NCBI GenBank assembly: GCA_007922195.1 | Contig: ML682059.1 | Span: forward strand, 10,939,462-11,003,461 | Reading direction: 5' to 3' | DNA from: Podocnemis expansa | Lineage: Eukaryota; Chordata; Testudines; Podocnemididae | Length of the DNA: 64,000 bases | Shown here: positions 56,800-64,000 of the stretch, in pieces | How positions within the stretch are numbered: position 1 is the stretch's first letter | Layout: every line of letters starts with the position of its first letter | Made by a program: the position numbers and the translations under genes | The notes under the pieces: generated by a model | What the model saw: the letters and a program-made list of their open reading frames with translations, nothing else | Database searches by the model: none | Told to the model about the DNA's origin: nothing

Positions 56800-58150
56800 A
56801 CACACCTCAAGAAAGCAGCAATCCTTCAGGAGTCAGTCATCAAGATGCGGGAAAAAAATTATGCCCATCTACTGAAGATAGACTGCAATAACTGATAGTT
56901 ACTTTGTCAAGACTTGGAGCAGCTGAAAGGCCAAAAGGCAAGACACAATGCTGATAACAGTCCTTGCCACTCATGAATTATGGGAAGTGTCTGTGCAAAT
57001 TTACACAGAAGCAAGCATCCTAAGGGGCCAGAGCAGTGAATCACTTCCCTGGATTCAAAAATGGAATTACTGCTGCCAGGATTACCATCCTGAACTGCTG
57101 AGAGAGGACAAGGCTCTTTGAAGACTGGAGATCCAGAATTGGTCTCAACCTTTTTTTCTTGGGAACCAGGAAGTACCTGGACCCTTAAGTGATGAAATCC
57201 AATGGAATAGGAAAGACCACTGAGCCATCTGAAACTTATGGTATTCAGTCTTTGTCACAGATGTACAGATGCAAAAGGATTGCAAAGTTGCCCTTGAATC
57301 TTTGAATGGGAGGAGGAAACCATTCATGGCATTACTGAAAAGCTAAGGCTCTTCAAACTGAAGGTCCCCCAGAATATTCTGCACTTCCCTGGGCAGAATG
57401 GAGGATTGTAAGCATGACACTTGATGCACGAATACAGCAGTTGCCAGGGAGTGCAGAGTCATGTCTGCTGCACAAAGTGAAGCCTAAAAGGAAACCTGAG
57501 TGCTTACCTGGCCTTCTGTGTTTGGAGCTCAAAACTGCTCTCTGGTTTCAAAGCAAATGATCAATAAAGTGAGAAAATTTGGAGCAATTTTTGGAGTTAC
57601 ATTTTGCTGTCAAGTCCTGGTAACTGACAACTGTTGTACTGCAACCGAAGAATAGCTTTTATGGCTGGAAAAGTTCAGATGGTTAAGTGCCTTGTTGGAT
57701 GGGGTTCATCTATGCCAACACTGTGCTTCTTTTAGTGACCAAAGAGTTAGCAATATGGTGGGCAAAAGGTACTCTAAGCCCTTGGCAAGTACATACTAAT
57801 TTTTATCATCCCATTTACAAGCTGGTAGCATGATCGCTGGTGTTTGCAACACTAAGTGGGCTTAAAATAAGGAGTCACTGATGAGTAACATAACCTTGCT
57901 CAAGGAGATCCCTGGAGGGTGTCCAGAAAGGATTTCCTCCAAAGAAATTCATAAGGCTTCTGTCATCCTTTCCATGAAGTCTTGAAAGGCCCTGAAGTCA
58001 TCTGAGTAAGACATAGCTCATCTGTTGAGGAGGATGATTTATTAGATGATGGTGTCCCCTCTATGCGTTGCTTCTGTTCTTCTGGAGGTTTTTCCTGAGG
58101 AAGACAATCCCAAGGCTCAGTGGCTTATTGTTTTGACAAGTCCACTTACA
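56800..58150 (-). pseudogene. Ancient DIRS relic, 5' part (RT and gag)
   Basis: 56920-57200 aligns with the intact RT region: GCTGAAAGGCCAAAAGGCAA against GCTGTGCACAAGCCAAAAGG, and GGAGATCCAGAATTGGTCTC against GAGGTCTAGAATAGGTCTCC. 57370-57660 aligns with gag, for example GTCATGTCTGCTGCACAAAG against CGCAACATCCGCTGCGTCTA. The order matches the intact element. The gag part beyond about 57700 is uncertain. Many stops; no function is expected. Confidence 0.7.
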
Positions 58151-58899
58151 TGACAGGATCTGTAGAACTGCTAGTCATAATGACTGAGAGAACTGTTGTA
58201 AATCACAGAATTCTGAAAATTTGACTAAGCAGACAAATACAAAAGCAAGAATAATGGATCACATTATTATAGGTTTTATTACAAATGATTTTTTAAAGCT
58301 ACGGTTAGTGCTGACTCCAAACCAATTCCTGGCTGACTGGTAGCAATCCATTAAGATTTCTCAATTCACTTGCTTTTCAACTCTTGTTAAAAATCTTGTT
58401 GAATATCTTATATTTTGGTGTCCCTGTAATGGAGAGATGGGGCAAGTGCAGCAATCAGATCCAGATATGCGGCTTTGCACATCCAAAAGTTCTGCAGTCA
58501 CTGCTCATCATCATGAAACTGCTTGACAATGTGATTCTCTCCCCTCCAACTCATTGCTCCACTATCTCCAGTTGCTTCATGACCACCATAAACAACCTTG
58601 ATTTTTTTCTTCTATGTCCCACAGCTATCTAGTCTTCAAGGAACTGTCTCATTCTCCGCAGCAACTCTTTTAAATTCCGCAGGACCCTGCGTCCTATGCC
58701 CACAACGCTTAAGACAACAGTGCAAAGCTGTGCAGGCTCCATGCCTCTGTCAGACAGCAGTCTGTGAGGAGAAATGCACAGGTTTGTGGGGATTTTGAAA
58801 AGAAGGGGAAACATATTACAGGAAGCCAATGAAGTTATGGGATGGATAACACGGCATTATATGAAGCTGATCCCATATTCTTAATCACTTTTGCATGAC
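58151..58899. other. Intron stretch without a recognisable gene
   Basis: Two opposed 66-codon frames near 58600-58830 are chance; no repeat family is named. Confidence 0.45.
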
Positions 58900-59150
58900 T
58901 CATTTTGGACCCATCAAGCTTTGTAACCATTTCACAAAGCAACACACACTCGCTGGTGATGAGTTGCACAATGGGATACCTACCCATGATGCACGACATT
59001 TGGCATCAATACAATTGCTCCTGTGAGGATATGTACTGCCAACACTAGAAGCTAAGTGTGCACAAGCACAAGTGATGCAACTTCTGTGGTGGCTTTGTAC
59101 TGATATAATGTAGGTTGACAATTTTGTACTGTAGACATGGCCTGAGAAAA
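58900..59150. repeat. MITE-like repeat ending GTAGACATGGCC
   Basis: Ends with TGTACTGTAGACATGGCCTG and holds CACTCGCTGGTGATGAGTTG. The style resembles the repeat at 63610-63860. Class not known. Confidence 0.4.
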
Positions 59151-61219
59151 GTAAATGGTCTTTTTAAAAACAGGCTCGGAACTGAGGTTTGTCACTCAAA
59201 CTGGAAGGCAACCTCTAGGCAAGAGGCTGTCCATGAATGCCAATGCATCCCGGCATACTGGTAAACTGTTCAAAAGCAATAGGTAACTTTATTAGAATAA
59301 GGTATTTCATTCCATATGGAAGCATAAAGCCTGAAGTTCCATCTTCATGCTTATTTTCTGTGTAATTTGTATTTGCTTTCCCTTACCCCTTCATCTTTGA
59401 ATGTGTGGTTTTTCTATTAAATAAACTTTTTAAAATTTAACCCAAACAGGTCTCTGGTGTACAAACTGTGGAGCATGTGTGCCAAAGAGAACTGATAACT
59501 GGGGGGCTGGTTCCATGCTTTTGGGGGTGATGAACCAGAGGGAAACAGTCTGAGTTTCTGGTAGTTAAGAAATTGGGGAGGAAGGATTTTAGGAGACTTG
59601 AGACTGGAAGGGCTGTTGGTGTCAGCCTGCAAGAAGCCAGAGTGAGACCTTGTGCTTGTGGGCTAGCTTCTGGTGTGAGGGAATTGAACCCTGGATGCAC
59701 TGCATAAAGATCCCAACCCTCACATTACAGAGCGTGTGGTGACAGACTTCCTCACTGGTCTGGGGGTTCCCCAAACTGCCACACTGGCATAGTTAATGCA
59801 GGAGTTGAACCCCAAAATCAGCAAACTGAAGTTGCAGTCCAAGCACTTGCTTAATGGACCTTAATGTATTCAAACGTAAGAAAGCAAAGTACAAGCTTAC
59901 AGTTTGCTATAGTTTCTGTTACATCTTTATTAGGAGTGAAGGAAGCAGTACAACGGAGAACCCGGGATGAATAAAGCAGCAAAAAAAGGCGAGCTGAGGA
60001 AAGAAACACATACAAAGCTCACCAAGAAGTAGTTAGAAGCTGTGTGCACAGCAAAGTCTGTCAGCTGTTGATCAGAAGAAACTGGAGATAGTGCCTATGC
60101 TGCACTTATACACTATGAGGTAGTATGGGGCTCCTGCTCCAGTCTTGGGGAGAAGGCAGAAACAGTCCCTTTTTCTCCTACCAGGCTTGCAGGAGACCAA
60201 GAAGATAGCTTCCCAGATGATACAGCAGAAGTGGCAGTGATGGTGAGAGGTCCCAAACTATGCAGGGTGGAGTAGAAGAGTCTACTTGTGGAGCAGAGAT
60301 GATGGAGTTAGAAGCAATGAGTCAAAATAAGGAGGCAGAGTGGAAGCAAAAGCTTGATGACCAGGAAAAAGGTGACTGCTTGGACGGGAGAAGAAGGTCA
60401 AGTCACATCCATGGGCCTGAAGGAAACAAACATAGGAGTATCTGAAGAGGGCTAGCAGCCAAACAGATGGAACTCATCGGTCTGCCTGTAGCCTAAGCCC
60501 TTATGGCTGCCAAAGGTTGTTCTGAAATTCTGACTGTGGGGACATAGGAAGTTATTTTCTTGATGTGTTATTTTCCGTAATGATGTAGCAAGACGAAACA
60601 CCAAGGGCTCAGGTACAAGTCCCCCATAGCCAGGCTCAGTGATCAAGGAAGTGATGTCACTGTACACCCCCAGCAGACAAACTGAATCAGTGCTAAGTGC
60701 TTCTGTGACTTAACTAAAAGGTCCGCTGGGCCAGAATCCACTGGAGGAGTGAGTCACTAGCACAACTAGGAAATGCTGTGGGCCATAACTTCACTGGGAG
60801 CAGGGAAGGCTGATGAATGCTATGAGACACTGGTACAGCTAAAAAAGGCTGCTTGGCTGGTTTGTTCAGCAGCTGATTTGTTCAGAGCTGCATAAATTAG
60901 TACACTGGTAAATGCAAAGAAAAAAATTCAAGTTCTTATGGCAACTTCCATTTTGCTACACTGGATGTTGACTTTACAACTAACTCACTACATTGGTACT
61001 AGCCTATCTACACAATATGCTATGCACTGTACAAAATATAGAAGAGATGGCACCATATTCCAAAGATTTTACATATTGGTTTATGACCATGTAAGACTGG
61101 GCAACATGAAATAGTAGTCAACAATATACAATACGAAAGAACATCATTTTCTTTAGATGTACGTGCGATACATAATTTAGTTATGATGGCATGTAGATGT
61201 CCCACAATAAGGTAGGCAG
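59151..61219. other. Intron stretch; retroelement-like part at 59400-59720
   Basis: AATAAACTTTTTAAAATTTA at about 59418, followed by GGAGCATGTGTGCCAAAGAG and GAACTGATAACTGGGGGGCT, resembles the end of a turtle LTR or LINE repeat, from memory only. The remainder has no recognised gene. Confidence 0.35.
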
Positions 61220-61774
61220 CAGGGATGTCCAACCTTTTTGGAAGAGGGGCCAGAGTGCAATTCTTTTCTCACTCGGGGGCCAATGAGCAAATTTGGGCTA
61301 GATAAAGCATAGAAATTCATCTTAATAAAATTTAAGCAGTCAAAACTAAGTACCAGCTTACAAATTAATTTTGGTTCTGTAAATCTGTAAAAGTTCTGTA
61401 AAAGTAAGGCTGGTATGGAAGAGGAGAGGTAATAGGGCAGGAATGGCCATACGGGATGGTAGGGAACAGTGTAGGGAGCAGGGCGAGGGGGTGGCAAGAG
61501 AATGGAGGTCAGGGTGGCCATGTGAGGCAGCAAGGGAGAAGAGGGGGAGTGTGGCAGGGGTGGCAAGAAAGGTAGTGGGTGAGTAGCTGGCAGGGTAGCA
61601 TGGCAGGGAAGGAGCATGGAGAGCAGGGCATGGGTGGCAAGAGAGGGAAAAGGTGGGGAGGGGAGCACGGCATGGCAAGACAGGGGGAAATTGGCAGGAG
61701 TGGTAAGAGAGGGTGCATGCGGCGGCTCCACAGGCTGGATTCTGGCCCCCCAGGCCGCAGGTTGGACAAGTCTG
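61220..61774. mobile_element. hAT-type MITE with purine-rich minisatellite interior
   Basis: Ends CAGGGATGTCCAACC and, in reverse, CAGACTTGTCCAACC (12 of 15). Inner ends pair GAGGGGCCAGAG with CTGGCCCCCCAGG. The interior 61420-61720 is a degenerate array of GGCAAGAGAGGG/GGCAGGG units, which creates long but spurious minus-strand frames (Pro/Leu/Ser/His-rich, up to 213 codons). No 8 bp duplication was recognised. Confidence 0.7.
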
Positions 61775-62498
61775 TTCACTGGACTGAGAGGTTGCTGTTC
61801 CCCAGAAAAGCTGCCCACCCTGACTTCTGGAACCAGAGTTCTTCACATGCACCTATTAGCACAGTGGGACCAAATAGAAAGATTCAGAGAGCTAAAAAGG
61901 ATCCCTAGATGAAAGGGAAAGTTCTCTTTTGTCCAACCTGCTGTAACTGTTGCTGTGATAAGCTGTTGCAAAGCTGGCTGGGTTAGTGGAATGTTCTCAT
62001 AAGACCTCAAACTGTCTCTGAACATTCAAGTACTGTCTTGTCTCAGCAATGCTGCCAACTGCACTGGTGTGGTCACACAAGCCTATTGCAAATTGCCCAA
62101 TTTCCTTCAGGCATCTATCCGTGGTTTCAGCTGTCCCTGATGAAAAGCCAAGAAATAATGCTAGGATGCCAGGCCAGGCATTCCCATTTTGCCAGGCAGT
62201 AGTGAGTTTGTGTGTGTGTGTTTGAGGAGGGGGTGTTTTTTGCCTCTCTCAGCAAATGCAGAGCGCATGTCGTATCCTGTTAAAGCATGGAAAAACAGGA
62301 CAGATTTTACCTTCTCTTTGCCAAATACTGCAGGAACTTCAAAAGCTTAGAGGAACCTTTAGTTTTCCTTCCCATCCACTCAGAATCCAGAGCAACAGAA
62401 CCGTCCCTGAAAGAACTACTGTTTCTTTGTCCACAGCCCTGACCAGTATGTTGTGGGGTTTCTGACACATAGCATCAGCAATACACAGTAAATATCTG
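61775..62498. other. Intron stretch without a recognisable gene
   Basis: Contains a short TG microsatellite near 62208-62222. Nothing else recognised. Confidence 0.5.
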
Positions 62499-62639
62499 TA
62501 GAGCCGTGCGCGGATACAAATAAGTAGATCCGTATCCGACCTGCATCTGCAAGAAATGGTCCATGGATATCCGTGTTGTATCCTTGGATGCAGATACAAA
62601 GCGGATATCTGCGGATATCCGCGGATTTGCAGGGCTCTA
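62499..62639. mobile_element. hAT-like GGATATCC MITE, monomer
   Basis: Single unit of 141 bp in reverse orientation to 44972-45227. Ends TAGAGCCGTGCGCGG and, in reverse, TAGAGCCCTGCAAAT. Flanking octamers AATATCTG and AATATTTG match at 7 of 8. It has the same GGATATCCGCGGAT palindromes inside. Confidence 0.85.
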
Positions 62640-62847
62640 AATATTTGTATCATGCTTTTTCAGATGAACAGAGCACAAGATTATTTCAGTGCTACTCTGT
62701 TGGGAAGAAGTGAATAGTTTCACCAGCACCGGTGCATAATTCCTTGCTGCCAGCTTGTAGTGATAATCACCCAGTAATTTGACATGTTCAGTCTTGTTTT
62801 GGCTAACCCACAGAAACTTATTCTAGTTTATTTGTAAAGAACTAGAT

Positions 62848-63059
62848 CAGGGGGTCTCAAACTCAAATCACCAAGAGGGCCCACATGAGGACTAGTAGAG
62901 GACCACATGAGGATTAGTATGGTAGCTTGAGGGCTGCACCACTGAAACCCTTCCATACAGTGATATTGCAAATATTGGTAGCGATTGTGTCACTGCAGGC
63001 CGCAGGAGACACTTTTAGCGACTGCATGCAGCCCGCGGGCCATGTGTTTCAGACCCCTG
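62848..63059. mobile_element. hAT-type MITE (CAGGGGTCT ends)
   Basis: Ends CAGGGGGTCTCAAACTC and, in reverse, CAGGGGTCTGAAACAC. Flanking octamers AACTAGAT (62840-62847) and CACTAGAT (63060-63067) match at 7 of 8. 212 bp, non-coding. Confidence 0.87.
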
Positions 63060-63609
63060 CACTAGATGAAAGCAGCTACTTATGAACACTAACACCTCTA
63101 GGGTTCTGAATGGGAGTCAAATGTACAGTAAAAACCCTGCAGTCTTGTAACTCAAGCTCTTATTTTCAAAAGTCAGAAAATCCAAAATTCACACAGCTCC
63201 ACTGAGCATCTTCACTTCAAAGATGCGGTGGTGGTAGTTCCCTCAAACATTTTCTGTGCTAGAGAGCTGAATCACTTACAAAGGTGATCTGAGTGTAGCC
63301 TTTCCCTGTGTTAGCTTAATTTATTCACTGTTTTCTTTTCTTTTTGTTCTCTTCATTAGGTTGTCGTAATTAAAAGGGCATTATTTGAGTATTTGACTCT
63401 GGAGACCCAACAATTTAGATAACAAAACCAGATAAACTATTAAATACCACTTCCTAAAGAATTTGCTACTGCTTTCACAAGATTCAACCGTGCTTTCTGA
63501 AACTGTAATCAAGATACCGTTGCCTGTTTAGACTAGTAACTGACCAATTTTGAATACTGGTTCAGGGGAACTGTTTTTGAAAACCACTTGCTAAAAATGT
63601 TCAGTAAGT
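63060..63609. other. Intron stretch without a recognisable gene or repeat
   Basis: AT-rich; no coding or repeat signal named. Confidence 0.5.
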
Positions 63610-63860
63610 TGCATCAACATGAGCACTAGTGTAGTCGTGTTATGTCAGCAGGATAGAAACTCTCCCACCAATATAATAAAACAAGCTAAACAAGGAGCTG
63701 CAACTATGTTGGTAGAAAACCTCTCCCATCAACATAGTGCTGTCTACATTAGTGCTTACGCTGGCAACATTTATGTCACTTAGCAGGGTGGTTTTCTTAC
63801 ACCCCTCAAGTGGCAACAGTTTTGTTGATATAAGCATCAGCGTAGACAAGCCCTTAGTCG
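63610..63860. repeat. MITE-like repeat with GTGTAG/CTACG ends
   Basis: Starts near CACTAGTGTAGTCGTGTTAT and ends TCAGCGTAGACAAGCCCTTA, with CACTTAGCAGGGTGGTTTTC inside. Resembles a reptile MITE of unassigned class. Confidence 0.45.
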
Positions 63861-63925
63861 CATTAAACTTAGTAGGATCAGCGTTTTCCCCTGTGTCTTC
63901 ATCTGTGTTTGGAAACCATGTAGAC

Positions 63926-64000
63926 CAGTGGTTTTCAAACTTTTTCTCTCAAAATTTGGTTGGAAAAAATCATTTATGTCCACAACCGAGCAATTACATC
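63926..64000. mobile_element. Short hAT-type MITE, copy 3 (cut by window end)
   Basis: Begins CAGTGGTTTTCAAACTTTTT and continues AAAAAATCATTTATGTCCAC and CAATTACATC, parallel to copy 1 at 34530 (AAAAAAATCATTTATACCCA, CAATTACATC). The right end lies outside the window. Confidence 0.8.

Noticed and set aside
61177..61818. 213-codon minus-strand frame (Pro/Leu/Ser/His-rich)
   Set aside because: It is the complement of a purine-rich minisatellite inside a hAT MITE; no domain, and a second frame is equally open.
50000..64000. First coding exon of INVS
   Set aside because: I looked on the minus strand for the expected N-terminal residues before the glycine-asparagine junction and found none.
1..64000. 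CRISPR arrays, bacterial operons, rRNA or tRNA genes
   Set aside because: Intron structure and vertebrate repeats throughout; no regularly spaced repeats or RNA genes recognised.

Overview
This window is vertebrate nuclear DNA, most probably from a turtle or a close reptile relative. Decayed CR1 LINEs, MIR-like SINE pieces, many hAT-type MITEs and a large DIRS retrotransposon with intact reading frames occur together, and the gene interrupted by all of them is a vertebrate ciliary gene. The species call is an inference from repeat content. The only host coding sequence I can support is two consecutive coding exons of INVS (inversin, NPHP2) on the minus strand, at 49955-49789 and 2863-2690. 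Both have GT-AG borders, a consistent phase and recognisable ankyrin-repeat residues. They are separated by a 46.9 kb intron (49788-2864), and the sequence outside the two exons is read as flanking INVS introns. I found no first coding exon between 50 and 64 kb and no following exon in 1-2689.

Layout. 1-2.7 kb: intron with G- and C-runs. 2.7-2.9 kb: INVS exon. 5.8-11.7 kb: a full-length DIRS element (tyrosine-recombinase retrotransposon) in minus orientation, with inverted terminal repeats, an internal complementary region, and open gag, RT/RNase H(/MT-like) and tyrosine recombinase frames. 11.7-42 kb: AT-rich intron with CR1 pieces (16.3-17.3, 20.0-21.0), a dead ZBED/Charlie-like hAT transposase (21.5-23.4), MIR, a foldback repeat family, a ~270 bp repeat family, and MITEs with target-site duplications. 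42-49 kb: CR1, a possible solo LTR, a dimeric hAT-like MITE made of GGATATCC-rich monomers, another CR1, and a hAT MITE. 49.8-50.0 kb: INVS exon. 52.1-58.2 kb: a second, ancient DIRS relic in the same orientation as the intact one, split by ~3.6 kb of other sequence and hit by a MITE. 58-64 kb: more MITEs, including the monomer version of the dimeric element.

The most interesting part is the DIRS element. Its 161 bp terminal-repeat cores appear identical, every recognised catalytic residue is present, and its junction sequence matches the internal complementary region. The gag frame stays open through the whole RT region into the recombinase, with only one TGA in 5.2 kb. Family names come from recognition by eye; no alignment or database search was run.
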